Source: Mucilaginibacter sp. (lineage in GTDB: Bacteria; Bacteroidota; Bacteroidia; Sphingobacteriales; Sphingobacteriaceae). From it: 34,589 bases of DNA. Below are positions 1 to 10,200 of the stretch, in pieces. The translations under genes and the position numbers were made by a program. The notes below the pieces were generated by a model, which had not been told where the DNA came from, ran no database searches, and saw only the letters and a program-made list of their open reading frames with translations. How positions within the stretch are numbered: the first letter of the stretch is position 1; every line of letters starts with the position of its first letter. The stretch lies in NCBI GenBank assembly GCA_028287805.1, contig JAQBOY010000255.1:1-34589 (forward strand), read 5' to 3'.

Positions 1-611
1 GCCCGTACATAGTTTTTTGCGGTTTCTGTTAACTGCATAAGGTATTGATCTGTAATCTCTTTATTTGTATTAACTAATGAACTTCCTATACCAAAACCAA
101 CAGCGCCGGCATTTTTATATTGTTTAATATTTTCCAGGTTAACACCGCCGGTCGGTAATAATGGAATTTGCGGAAGCGGGCCTAAAATATTTTTAATATA
201 ATCAGGAGAAGTGGCAGGAAAAACTTTAATGATATCGCCTCCGTTTTTAAATGCATATACAATCTCTGTAGGCGTATGCGCACCCGGAATGACTATTACC
301 CCCAGCTTTTTTGCTGTGTTGATAACATCTATATCAACAATTGGTGAAAGGATAAATTTTGCACCCGCTTGTACGGCATCACCTGCTGCTTTTATATTAA
401 GCACAGTGCCTGCGCCTATGACCATTTTATCCCCCAATTTATCAGCTATTTTCTCAATTACCGTTAAGGGGTCTGAAGAATTCATGGTGATCTCTAAGAT
501 TTTTATCCCCCCCGCATACAACGCTTCTGCAATTTTTAAAACATCTGCCGGGTTTGCACCCCTTATAATGGACACTATTTGATGTTCCAGTATTTTATTT
601 AGTGTTGACAT
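1..611 (-). CDS. eda: KDPG/KHG aldolase (2-dehydro-3-deoxyphosphogluconate aldolase), 3' end beyond window
   Basis: Class I aldolase that cleaves 2-keto-3-deoxy-6-phosphogluconate to pyruvate and glyceraldehyde 3-phosphate at the end of the Entner-Doudoroff and uronate routes in the cytoplasm. The reading frame starts at the ATG at 611 and stays open for 203 codons to the window edge. Family members have roughly 205-215 residues, so only the last few codons are missing. Visible family features are the IIRG strand (R17), EIT with E40, GAGTV near 67-70, the Schiff-base lysine K129 in GGDIIKVFPA, and the phosphate-binding TGGV and GIGSSL loops near 154 and 174. It lies 36 bp downstream of the glycoside hydrolase gene in the same direction and is probably co-transcribed with it, which suggests a role in sugar-acid catabolism (inference). 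Confidence 0.9.
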   Translation of the reverse strand, partial: MSTLNKILEHQIVSIIRGANPADVLKIAEALYAGGIKILEITMNSSDPLTVIEKIADKLGDKMVIGAGTVLNIKAAGDAVQAGAKFILSPIVDIDVINTAKKLGVIVIPGAHTPTEIVYAFKNGGDIIKVFPATSPDYIKNILGPLPQIPLLPTGGVNLENIKQYKNAGAVGFGIGSSLVNTNKEITDQYLMQLTETAKNYVR

Positions 612-647
612 AAATAATTAAAATTTAGATAAATATTATCGATCATC

Positions 648-3230
648 TTATTTTTGCAGCATTACTGATTCAATATCCAGATTATATGATTGACCAGGAG
701 CAGCACCCTGCCCTATTACAACTTCGAGCATATTAACATGGTTTATATTAAACATTGAATTGCTTTCACTTTTAAATGATGAAGGTGAAAATTCAGGATA
801 AGGCCTTGGCCATAACATATAACTATCCTTTTGCAGGCTGTTGATCGGTATTTCAATGTTTTTTAAACTTTTGTCCACCATTATATATGTAGCATAAGCT
901 GATCCTTCATCATCAATTAAAGCTATTTTCATTTTAACGGGTGCTGCATTTTGAGTTTTAGCTTTTACAATCAGTTTAGTAAATCCATTTAATTCGTCTC
1001 TTCTTCCGTTAAGTTTATCTGTTAAATAAACATGAAAACCTGTATCACCTGCTCCCTGCCCTCCGTCATTTCTTGCCGTTAGGCTTAATGCCAATTGTTT
1101 TGGGGTTGATGAAGTAATAAAAACTGCGCTCCGGTTTATTCCGTCAATCCTATTCTGATCGTTATTAGCATTAAATAACACTAATGGGGTATTTTCTGTT
1201 GACACATAAGTTTTCCATTCTTCATTATTGTAATTATCCCAGGCAGCAGGGTCTCCGGGATGATTTCCTGGAAAAACAACAAAATTCCCCGGTCCATTTT
1301 GAATAACTATTTTATAACTTAATAAACCCGCATTCAATAGCTCCCTGCCAATTTGCGCCTCATAATCATAAGGGGTTTTTTTGGTCATGTCAATAGTTTG
1401 GTATCTTCCACCTTCAGAATTATGCAAAACCACGGTAATTTTACTATGAGCGTTTACACCAACTATTGTAGCTTTAATAATAAAAGGATGACCTGCTGAT
1501 ACCTCTGCAAAAGGATGATGTACAACATATGGCGTGCTATCAAATGGCTTTGGGGCTGCATATTCATCAAGTTTTAAAGTTCCCCAATTACTCCCTGCAT
1601 TCCATTTTGAATTTTTATGATCTTTGCGCACCAGCAAATAAACGCCTGGTTTAATTATAAAATTTTTACCGGTTAATGCAGCGGTATAGGTATTTCCGGA
1701 GTTTAAGGGCTTTATATTAAAATCATTGCCTAAGTCGGGCAGGTTAATGCTCATCTGTTCAGGCTCCCATTGTATCCGCGTTACTTCTTTTTTTAGTGAT
1801 GGCCTTTCAAACGGGTCTCTTATCGAAATAGCATCAGGCATCACTTCCAGCCGCCATACGCCGTTCTCTAATTTATCGATAAAATAGGCGCCATAACCCT
1901 GGTAATTAACTACAGGCGAACTGCCAACTCCTGCAATGTGTTCCAGCATTGCAATATGAACAGGCAAATCTTTTGTAGTATTGGAATAATAATATTCCTG
2001 GTCAGTATTCATTAAACTCAATTGCTGTTGATAGCTTACCTTAAAAACATCAAAGGAGCTATCCGCCGGATAGGTTCCGTAACGTTTCCCCCGAGGCAGC
2101 TTATGGAATGCTTTGGAACCAATTAACATGCTGATCGCCTTTGACGGTGTGTAAGCGAGGTTTAAATAATGTGTCTGATATTCGGTGTTAGCATAAGCAG
2201 TAGCCATAGGATCATAAGCAAATTGCGTTGCCCATTGAAAGCCTGCTGCTTTAAAGCTTCGTGCTATAGCCGGGTAAAGATAAGAACCTAACACATCTCC
2301 GGCATCAAATTCATAAATCATTCGTGCTTTATTCGCAAACGCCGGAATAGTATCATATGGAATTGTATAACGATCTACATTAGGTAAAAAATTATATTTT
2401 AACCAATGTCCGGATACCAGCCCGGAAGGGTACCATTGAAAGGAAAAACCGTTTACATCAGCTTTAGCAACTGCATCCGCATAATATGGCCCCTGGCTTA
2501 TATTATAAAATACAGGTTTCGACCACCCTATTTCTTTTAATGCATTACATAATCTGTTAATATATTCGGTTACTTTATTTTTAGGTCCGCTATGGCTGGG
2601 CTCATTGTTTAATTCTGTTGCTATAATGTTGGGGTCGTCCTTATAACTTTCTTTGGTGTAGGGATTTACGTGAACAAAAAGCTGTTTAATATAATTTTCT
2701 TCTGCTTTTATAGCTTTAGGGTTAGTAGCTTCTTCGCTCTTCGCGTAAATGCCGGCAAACCCCGGTGTTCTTCCATCCTTTTCAGGATAGCCATTTCCAT
2801 TAAATGCAATTGCGGTGATTATAACCTTTATGTGGCGTTTTTTTAATTGGGAAAGAAGATAATCGAATAATTTTAAATGATCATTTTGCAACAGGTTCCC
2901 TAAAGTGTCTGTAAATTCTGTTTCCCAAATATGTACCCTAAAAGCATCAATTCCTATTCTTGACATATGATAAACATCCTGCTCAATTGATTTTTCGGGA
3001 TCAATGCCCGCCGTTTTAACCGAACGGTAGCCATAAGCAAAAGGTGCTGTATAATTTACGCCGAAAAAAGAGGCTTCCTCATTTGTCTTTGTCCATCTCA
3101 GTATCCCTTTTTGATCCACATAAACTTCATTTTTTTCGTTTTTCGCTTTGTTTTGGGCTAATGTGTTTTTAGTAATAGTAAGTGTTAAAAACACATAAAT
3201 AAGGAGTTGATAGTTTTTAGCTGTTCGCAT
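648..3230 (-). CDS. Secreted clan GH-A-like glycoside hydrolase (family not assigned)
   Basis: An 860-residue exported protein. An N-terminal signal peptide (hydrophobic stretch about residues 8-20, likely cleavage after LAQ near 26) sends it to the periplasm or outer membrane. Residues about 35-400 read as a TIM-barrel of the GH-A clan: FFGVNY near 55, a DAFRVHIWETE strand near 95-105, the acid/base motif ELNNEP with E210, and a candidate nucleophile E307 in MIYEF. This is the usual two-glutamate layout of retaining clan A enzymes. The rest looks beta-rich, and the last 160 residues resemble a carbohydrate-binding or jelly-roll module. I cannot name the GH family or substrate. It precedes the KDPG aldolase gene by 36 bp. 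A terminator at 3327-3355 separates it from the peptidase gene upstream, so it probably has its own promoter in 3231-3326. Confidence 0.75.
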   Translation of the reverse strand: MRTAKNYQLLIYVFLTLTITKNTLAQNKAKNEKNEVYVDQKGILRWTKTNEEASFFGVNYTAPFAYGYRSVKTAGIDPEKSIEQDVYHMSRIGIDAFRVHIWETEFTDTLGNLLQNDHLKLFDYLLSQLKKRHIKVIITAIAFNGNGYPEKDGRTPGFAGIYAKSEEATNPKAIKAEENYIKQLFVHVNPYTKESYKDDPNIIATELNNEPSHSGPKNKVTEYINRLCNALKEIGWSKPVFYNISQGPYYADAVAKADVNGFSFQWYPSGLVSGHWLKYNFLPNVDRYTIPYDTIPAFANKARMIYEFDAGDVLGSYLYPAIARSFKAAGFQWATQFAYDPMATAYANTEYQTHYLNLAYTPSKAISMLIGSKAFHKLPRGKRYGTYPADSSFDVFKVSYQQQLSLMNTDQEYYYSNTTKDLPVHIAMLEHIAGVGSSPVVNYQGYGAYFIDKLENGVWRLEVMPDAISIRDPFERPSLKKEVTRIQWEPEQMSINLPDLGNDFNIKPLNSGNTYTAALTGKNFIIKPGVYLLVRKDHKNSKWNAGSNWGTLKLDEYAAPKPFDSTPYVVHHPFAEVSAGHPFIIKATIVGVNAHSKITVVLHNSEGGRYQTIDMTKKTPYDYEAQIGRELLNAGLLSYKIVIQNGPGNFVVFPGNHPGDPAAWDNYNNEEWKTYVSTENTPLVLFNANNDQNRIDGINRSAVFITSSTPKQLALSLTARNDGGQGAGDTGFHVYLTDKLNGRRDELNGFTKLIVKAKTQNAAPVKMKIALIDDEGSAYATYIMVDKSLKNIEIPINSLQKDSYMLWPRPYPEFSPSSFKSESNSMFNINHVNMLEVVIGQGAAPGQSYNLDIESVMLQK

Positions 3231-3326
3231 CTAACTGTATTATTAAGTATAACGTTTTTATAACGGACAAATATCATATTATTACTTGTTAAATGTATTC
3301 GGCAACTGTCAGTTTAACACTATTAT

Positions 3327-3355
3327 AAAAAAAGCCGCCTTGTGGGGCAGCTTTT
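3327..3355 (-). terminator. Intrinsic terminator after the S9 peptidase gene
   Basis: On the minus strand a hairpin (AAAGC arm, a C/A mismatch, then GCC pairing with GGC) is followed directly by seven T residues. It sits 35-63 bp downstream of the peptidase stop codon and upstream of the hydrolase gene. This fits rho-independent termination of the peptidase transcript. Confidence 0.75.
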
Positions 3356-3389
3356 AACTTTATTACTTATAGATTTTTTTTAAAACGGC

Positions 3390-5501
3390 TTAGTTATTTG
3401 CCATTGTTTTCCGCATAAACAGTTCCTTTTTAAAAAAATCTGCTATAGCCGTGTTTACTTTCAATACATCGGAATATTTCATCCAATGATGAGAATCACC
3501 AGGAATTACAAGGTATTCGAAATAAGGATTACCTTTTAATTCAAATCGCCTTATCAATGAAACACCTGCACTAAAATCAACGTTACGGTCATCATCACCG
3601 TGAATGATCATTGTTGGCGAGGTCCAGTTATCCAGCGGTTCCGGTGAATTGCCATGTATGATAACCCCTGCCTTAAATAATTTAGAATCATGAGATAATG
3701 CGGTAGCCGTTAATGCGCCGCCAGCCGATCCTCCATAAACCCCTAAACGCGCGGTATCAACATTAGGCTGGGCGGCAAGCCAGTCGCCTCCGGCTTTAAC
3801 ATCAATATAGTTGGCGCCAGGTGCGGCGGGGCGGTTAAAATCATATCCATAGCCTATTCCTTGCCTGTAATTAACAGACAGTACAATAAAGCCCATATTT
3901 GCCAGGTATTGGTTCAACGCATAATCAATAGAATAATAATCCATGTGATGCCATCCCAGCAACATTTGGCGTTGAGGCCCACCATGAATATATACAATAG
4001 CCGGTTTTTTTGCAGGGCCGCCAACCGGTTCAAACAATTGCGCATGTACCACCGTACCATCCGGTGAGTTATAAATAACTTGTTTGGGTATAATCATTTG
4101 TTTAACCGGGAAGTTAGCAGCAAGCAGCTTTTCGCCAATAAGCTTTGCTTTACGGGTGCTCAACGGCATCACCGCGGCTATTACAGGTCGCTGTCCTGTA
4201 GCACTAAAGCAAGCTACTGTTGAGCCATCACCAGTTAGTACAGGGTAGGTTTCCAGTTCTTCTCCCGTTGTAAGCATTTCCATAGCTGCTTTATCTACCG
4301 GAACACGTGCAACGTGCCTGCGGTCAATATCCAGTTGGTTATCCGGGCCTGTATTGGCACTGAATATTATCCACTTGCCATCGCTGCTGATATTAACTTG
4401 CTCAACTCCAAAATTACCAGGTGTTAACAATAAGGCTTCGCCACCTTCAGGATTAATTGAATACAGATGTGGCCATCCATCCTGATATGACATAAATATC
4501 AGATGTTCATTAGTAGCCCAATGCATATTTGCTCCGCCATCAATACCCGGAAATGATCCTTTTGGTGTTTCCGGGGCTTTCCATAGTTGCAATCCTTTTC
4601 CGGTAGCAACATCAGCTGTCCATATCGTCCATGTTCTGTTTTCGCGGCCACCACCGCCCGGGCCACGTTGTGGCTGGGCAGTAACAGGCTGGCCGGGTGC
4701 TGCTACTCCTCCGTTTCTGCTATCACCGGCAGCTGAACCGGGTGTAATAACGGCTCCCGGGGTACGTATAAAGGCAATCTTTTTCCCATCCGGCGACCAT
4801 CTGGGCGAAGCATCTTTTGCAAAGCCGGGTGAAATCCAGTTTATAGGTGTGTTATCATTGGTATAAACCCCAATGAAAGCATGATCTGTGCGGTTACATT
4901 CAAAAGCCAGCATAGAGCCATCTGGCGACCATTGTAGACCGGAGCATTCACCGCGTACGGTAAACATAGGTTTACCCGCCGTTAAACCATTAGTAGGTGC
5001 AACCCATACTTGTCCGGTATTAATAAAGGCAACTTTATCGCCTTTAGGCGAAACAACTGGATAATCTCCTTCACCTAAAAGCTTTGATGCACCACCTGCA
5101 AAAGGCATACTCCAAACCTGAATCTTAGGAGCGATAGGGTCATTCGCAGGATTTACTATTGTGCTGCGGTCATGGTTCCCGCTATGTTCACCACCTCTTA
5201 CATAAACTACCCACTTTCCATCTTTTGAGATTGATACACTGGTAATTTCCTGCCCGTCATCTTTAGTATAATTTGTTAGCTTCCGAATGGTAAAATCCGG
5301 ACCGCTGGCAACGTATATATTTCTACGACCCCGCTCTTCAACCGTATAGGCTATTTTAGATCCTGTCGCCGAACTGGTGAGCTCTCTCGGAAATGGGTAG
5401 TTGGTAACATCTTCCATAGAAAAATTTTGCGCTACCGAGGTGAATGAACCTAACAGAAATGCTGCTGTAGCTATGCTGCACAGGTGAATAAACTTTTTCA
5501 T
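3390..5501 (-). CDS. Secreted S9 family serine peptidase (prolyl-oligopeptidase/DPP-like)
   Basis: A 703-residue exported peptidase. A signal peptide (residues 1-25, ending SVAQ) is followed by TolB/WD40-like beta-propeller repeats (for example WSPDGSMLAF near 191, WSPDGKKIAF near 235, SSDGKWIIF near 372) and a C-terminal alpha/beta hydrolase from about 470. The catalytic triad is visible: S592 in GGSAGG, D638 in HGDDDRNV, and H671 in PGDSHHW. Members cleave short peptides, often after proline or alanine. The Ser-to-Asp distance is only 46 residues, shorter than in prolyl oligopeptidase (S554-D641) or DPP IV (S630-D708), so a loop is missing. A Gly/Pro/Gln-rich insert (about 255-287) interrupts the propeller. 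Its position near SusD/SusC could mean it supplies peptides for uptake, but that is inference. Confidence 0.88.
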   Translation of the reverse strand: MKKFIHLCSIATAAFLLGSFTSVAQNFSMEDVTNYPFPRELTSSATGSKIAYTVEERGRRNIYVASGPDFTIRKLTNYTKDDGQEITSVSISKDGKWVVYVRGGEHSGNHDRSTIVNPANDPIAPKIQVWSMPFAGGASKLLGEGDYPVVSPKGDKVAFINTGQVWVAPTNGLTAGKPMFTVRGECSGLQWSPDGSMLAFECNRTDHAFIGVYTNDNTPINWISPGFAKDASPRWSPDGKKIAFIRTPGAVITPGSAAGDSRNGGVAAPGQPVTAQPQRGPGGGGRENRTWTIWTADVATGKGLQLWKAPETPKGSFPGIDGGANMHWATNEHLIFMSYQDGWPHLYSINPEGGEALLLTPGNFGVEQVNISSDGKWIIFSANTGPDNQLDIDRRHVARVPVDKAAMEMLTTGEELETYPVLTGDGSTVACFSATGQRPVIAAVMPLSTRKAKLIGEKLLAANFPVKQMIIPKQVIYNSPDGTVVHAQLFEPVGGPAKKPAIVYIHGGPQRQMLLGWHHMDYYSIDYALNQYLANMGFIVLSVNYRQGIGYGYDFNRPAAPGANYIDVKAGGDWLAAQPNVDTARLGVYGGSAGGALTATALSHDSKLFKAGVIIHGNSPEPLDNWTSPTMIIHGDDDRNVDFSAGVSLIRRFELKGNPYFEYLVIPGDSHHWMKYSDVLKVNTAIADFFKKELFMRKTMANN

Positions 5502-5529
5502 AGTGGTCTTACGTAAGTATTAATAATTT

Positions 5530-5687
5530 ATAATGTCATTTAAAAAGTCCGTATCAGGATTACGATCTCGGGCAATGACCTAAAATACAGGAATTCTTTA
5601 TACTATTTCATCTTCTGCGCCATTGCAGAAATGCCCGCTGCCGGTGCCCCTACTGCTCTCTTCCTGCCGGAGTTGTTTCCTGCACAA
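5530..5687 (-). other. GC-rich, structure-prone intergenic stretch of unknown nature
   Basis: This stretch between the SusD and peptidase genes has a G+C-rich core (about 5620-5685) unlike the AT-rich intergenic DNA elsewhere in the window. On the minus strand it can form TTCTGC/GCAGAA (loop AATGGC) and an outer GTCATT/AATGAC stem enclosing CCG/CGG and ATC/GAT. It could be a peptidase 5'-leader RNA, a dispersed repeat or a gene remnant. No known RNA family was recognised. Confidence 0.35.
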
Positions 5688-5715
5688 AGGAATGATTGCT
5701 TATGCAATCATTCCT
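5688..5715. terminator. Perfect 12-bp stem-loop downstream of SusD
   Basis: A perfect inverted repeat with arms 5688-5699 and 5704-5715 and loop TTAT lies 46 bp after the SusD stop codon. It lacks a strong T-run on either strand (only CCTTTG on the minus side), so it is either a weak terminator of the SusCD operon or a transcript-stabilising hairpin. Confidence 0.55.
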
Positions 5716-5760
5716 GTTACTAATAAAACTTCAAAATTCATGATACTGATTTAAGCATGA

Positions 5761-7251
5761 CTATGAAGGATTGGGTATACACAAAGCATTAATAGAGGTT
5801 TCATTAGCGGGTATTGGCCATATATATCTGTTTTCTGTTGGTGCTACCGCAGGCGCTATTCCTGTAGGGGCTGTTTTAGCAGGCAAAGTTTGCAGTAACC
5901 TTTGCAAATCAGGTACACGGAAACCCTCTCCTAAAAATTCAATCTTCTTTTCCTGTAAAATGGTTGCTATCAGCGCTGATTGGGTGGCTGTGCTCACTAC
6001 AGGAAATACATAAGTCGCATCAGACCTGTTTCTTACAGCTGCCAGCAACAATTTAGCTTTTGCCATACTTATTGCGTCTCCTGCTCTTGCCAGCGCCTCT
6101 GCATAATTTAATAAAACCTCCGGATACCTGATAACCGGTACATAATCAGAATAAGTGGATGCAACCTTATATTTCGAAAGCCACTTTTGCCCGGTATTGG
6201 TAAATACAAGCCCCTTTCGTGCATCGGTTGATGCCGCACTGTAAACCGGGTCTGATATGGTACCTGCCGTATTCAGATAAAACTCACCGTTTCCGGGAGA
6301 AATATTAAAATAATAAGCAAGCTGATTTTGAGTGCCCGGAGTTTCGGTTGGTGTAAATGGCAATGATAACACCGCCTCAGGTCCTACGTAGCTTCCGCCA
6401 AATACGGTGGTCACATTGGTTTCCATTTTGTTGGTAACACCAGTTGGAGCTGAAAATGAAGTGGTTCCTGAAACTATTTTAGCAGCTTCTGTTATTACAC
6501 TGGCATAATTGTTCATCACCAGGTAAACTCTTGTTTTTAAAGCAATAGCTGTATTTTTGCTTGCTCTGGTAGAATTTAAAGACGCGCTTGAATAGCTGGC
6601 TGGTAAACCCGTTTCTGCAGCATTTAAATCACTAAGTACCTGTGCATATATTTGTGCAACGGTGCTTCTTGCCAACTGATTATTAGCTGATGAGTATTCA
6701 GGAATTAAACGAAGCGGCAATCCGGGGCTTGCGCCATTATCTTTTGCATAAGGCTGAGCATAAGTTTGTACCATTGCAAAATAACACAAGGCACGTAAAA
6801 ATTTAGCTTCTGCAGTATAATTATCATATAAAGTACTGCTTACCTTGCTTTTATTAAGGTCCAATCCGGCTAAAAATGTATTTACACTATTTATAGTGGC
6901 ATATCCTGCGCTCCATAAACCGTTAACTTCACTGGTACCCGAGTTAACCGACTGGCTCCAGGTTTGCTGACCGGTTACGATGTTAGGTTTATTCATGATA
7001 AACTCATCAGCCCTCAATTCATTGTAAATGATAAGCCTTCCTCCGTAAAAATTTCCATTTTTTATAGATGAATATAATCCGTTTACCTGTGCCAAAATCC
7101 TCTCAGGAGTATCGAAAGCTGATTTATCGGAAATGTTTGTAATAATAGTGGGAGCCAACAAGTTTTTAGTACATGATGTTGCATTGATCATCATTATGCC
7201 AAGCAGCGAACCACGCAATATTATTTTCCTATATTTTTTCATTTTTTCCAT
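5761..7251 (-). CDS. SusD/RagB-family outer-membrane nutrient-binding lipoprotein
   Basis: A surface-exposed lid protein that works with its SusC partner to capture glycans or peptides for TonB-dependent uptake. The 496-residue product has a lipoprotein signal peptide with the lipobox ATSC (C27). SusD-typical features follow: FDTPERILAQVNGLYSS near 46, IIYNELRADEF near 74-84, helical TPR-like segments such as AEAKFLRALCYFAMVQTYA near 148-166, the VIRYPEVLLNYAEALAR helix near 370, and the C-terminal YIWPIPANE motif near 473. It starts 10 bp after the SusC stop codon, so the two form one transcript. The internal ATG three codons downstream is an equally plausible start. The bound substrate cannot be told from sequence. 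Confidence 0.92.
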   Translation of the reverse strand: MEKMKKYRKIILRGSLLGIMMINATSCTKNLLAPTIITNISDKSAFDTPERILAQVNGLYSSIKNGNFYGGRLIIYNELRADEFIMNKPNIVTGQQTWSQSVNSGTSEVNGLWSAGYATINSVNTFLAGLDLNKSKVSSTLYDNYTAEAKFLRALCYFAMVQTYAQPYAKDNGASPGLPLRLIPEYSSANNQLARSTVAQIYAQVLSDLNAAETGLPASYSSASLNSTRASKNTAIALKTRVYLVMNNYASVITEAAKIVSGTTSFSAPTGVTNKMETNVTTVFGGSYVGPEAVLSLPFTPTETPGTQNQLAYYFNISPGNGEFYLNTAGTISDPVYSAASTDARKGLVFTNTGQKWLSKYKVASTYSDYVPVIRYPEVLLNYAEALARAGDAISMAKAKLLLAAVRNRSDATYVFPVVSTATQSALIATILQEKKIEFLGEGFRVPDLQRLLQTLPAKTAPTGIAPAVAPTENRYIWPIPANETSINALCIPNPS

Positions 7252-7261
7252 TGCTTTTTAA

Positions 7262-10200
7262 TTAAAATCCCACACTAAGTCCTAATGTGAATGTTTTACC
7301 GGCTGGTACTGCGTTCTTATCATGCCCGGCGGCAGTATTTGAATCACCATTGGCAGATATTTCAGGATCAGAACCGGTATATTTAGTATATAAAATGAAA
7401 TTGCCTGCTGTACCATATATCCTTACAGATGATACACCAAGCCTTGAATAATATTTCACGGGTATCCGGTAACCTATAGATGCATAGCCTAATTTAATAT
7501 AGCTATCATTTTCAACGTTGTACGAGTTGGGCAATACAGATCCGCTGGCTTGCTGGTCGTTATAGTGTAACGCAGGTATATCTGTTATTTGGCCAGGTGT
7601 TGTCCACCTCCTTAAAATATCCGTTTGATTGTTATAGAAACGGTTATCTAACATGGTAGCCTTAGTACCGTTATATATCTGGTTTCCGCCCGAAAAAGTA
7701 AAGTTTAAGGTAAGATCAATATTACCATAGTTAAAAGTATTGTTAAAACCACCATAATACGTAGGCAGCGTAGTGCCCATAACTACTCCGTCTCCATAAG
7801 CGTCAAGAGCCGGTGCGGTTGTTCCGTCAAGATAGGTCCACTTACCGTTCACAGGGCTATATTGTACTGTTTGTCCTGCTTTGTTCAAATAAGTTCTTAA
7901 ACCGTTGGCAGGGTTTACACCGGTTGTTTTAGCTACATATATAGCACCTACAGGATAGCCTACACGGGTAATATTTGTGGTTTCCAAACTGCTGGTCCAT
8001 ATATCATTAACTCCCGGAGCTAAAGAGGTTACTTTATTCTTTAAAGTACTGATGTTTAAGTTTGCTGTCCATTTAAATTTAGCATGGTCAATAATACGTG
8101 CCTCAATATTAAACTCGAAACCACGATTGTACATCGAACCTATATTCTCTGTAAGGGTATTATTGGGCAGGCCTTTTGAAGCTGCCTGGGGCACATTTAA
8201 TATCAAACCGTCATCACTATTATTGAAGTAATCGGCGTCAATCACAATCCGGTTATTAAATAAACCCACATTTAAACCAAAATCTGTTTTCTTACTGGTT
8301 TCCCATGTCAGATTAGGATTCCCGTTTTGAAATGTAGTTAAAGTTGGTAAACCGCCATAAACACCAGAACTATATAGCGATGAAGAAGCATAGGTACTTA
8401 CTCCGCTTATATTACCTGTTTTTCCGTAACTGGCCCTTAGTTTTAATAAAGAAAGGGTTTTTGCAAGCGTAGAGCTTTTAAAGAAACCCTCCTCCGCAAT
8501 ATTCCAACCTATTGATCCACCCGGAAAATTTCCATATTTATAGGCTAAAGATGAATAGCCGTCTCTGCGAAAGCTGGCGCTCAGTAAATATTTCTTGTCA
8601 TAGTCATAAAACAAATTACTGAAGTACGATTTCAACCCCGTTTGGGCATAGGTGGATGTCGAGCCGCTAATAGTAGAGAAACTACCATAAAAAGACTCAT
8701 AAAAACGATCGGTCAGGTTTGTTTTGGTAACGCCCCATGAAGATGAAGTAGTAGGAATTGCCTCATAAGCTGCTAAAACGCTCAAATGATGTTTCCCGGC
8801 AAATGTAGTGGTATAGGTTAACTGCCCGAGGATATCTGTTCGCCTGTTATCACCGGATGTATTAGTAGCCGAACCATTTGTAGAAAATCCACCAGCTTGG
8901 TAAGGATTGCTGAATCCCATATTCACCGTATTTAAATCATTTACACTATAGTTGATTTTTCCGGTTAATCCTTTAACTAATTCCCATTCCAGGAAAATAT
9001 TTCCTAAAAGTGCTTTACTCTCAGAAGTATATTTATCGTACTGTAATTGGGGCAGCGGGTTATAATAACCCGTTAATATCGTATTGGCACCATAACCTAT
9101 ACCACTTCCGCTTATATTATAGGATCCATCAGGGTTTAATGGCGAAAGATTGGGTGGTAATACCATCGACTCACGTACCAGGTTATTAAGTCCAAAAGTG
9201 TTATTAAATCCGCTGGTTAAGTTATTGTTTAAAGCATCAGTGTAGGATACATTTGCTCCTACGGTAATATTTTTGGTTAGCTTAGTGTCTATGTTAAATC
9301 TTGTTCCTCCACGCTCAAAGGTGTTCTTCACTAAAAAACCTATTTGGTCTGTATAGGAACCCGAAAAAAAGTAGTGGGTGTTTTCTGATCCCCCTGAAAC
9401 ACTTAAATTATGATTTTGAGATTTTCCGGTTTGATAAACATAATCATACCAATTAGTTTGAACGGTTGACCCATCAGGATTTTGTTGCAGGAAATACGCG
9501 GGTGCCGATCCATTATTAACTAATGATTCGTTTTTGATCATTACATAATCTGCGGCACTCAGCACTTTGGGCAGCTTCGGCTTTTTAGTCATGCCAACAT
9601 ATCCATCATAAGTTACCTTTGCTTTTCCCTGCTTCCCTTTTTTTGTGGTTATAACAACAACCCCGTCAGTACCCCTTGAGCCATATATAGCGGTTGCCGA
9701 AGCATCCTTTAATATTTCAATTGATTGTATATCATCCGGGTTAATAGTCGACAAAGGGTTATTTTCGGCCGAATTACCCACATTGCCTGTAAAAGCTTGT
9801 ACACCATCAATAATTATTAAAGGATAGGCGCTTGAAGTTATAGAATTGGTACCCCTGATCCTGAATACAGGCGGAGAGTTTAATGATCCGCTGGAAGAAG
9901 TAAGCTTTACCCCTGCCGCCTGGCCCGCAAGTGCCTGGTCAAAACTTGGAGCCGGACGCTCTGCTAATTCTTTACCCCCAATATGGGATGATGAACCGGT
10001 AAATTCAGCTCTGTTTTGTACAGTATAACCCGAAACCACAACCTCACTTAATTCACTCAGCGTTTCAGTAAGCGTTAAATTGATTGTTCTTTTTCCATCA
10101 ACTTTAACTTCCTTTTTTGAAAATCCTATTGAAGTAAAAACAAGGGTACTATTTTCATCAGGAACATTTATGGAGTAATTCCCGTTAGCATTTGTTTGTG

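Noticed and set aside
211-582. Plus-strand open frame opposite the KDPG aldolase
   Set aside because: It is antisense to a clear aldolase frame with all catalytic residues, and its translation shows no domain.
5530-5600. TPP-riboswitch-like CCGAGAT...CCTGAT wording on the minus strand
   Set aside because: The required second half of the aptamer (conserved GGxTAATGCC-type segment and closing stem) is absent.
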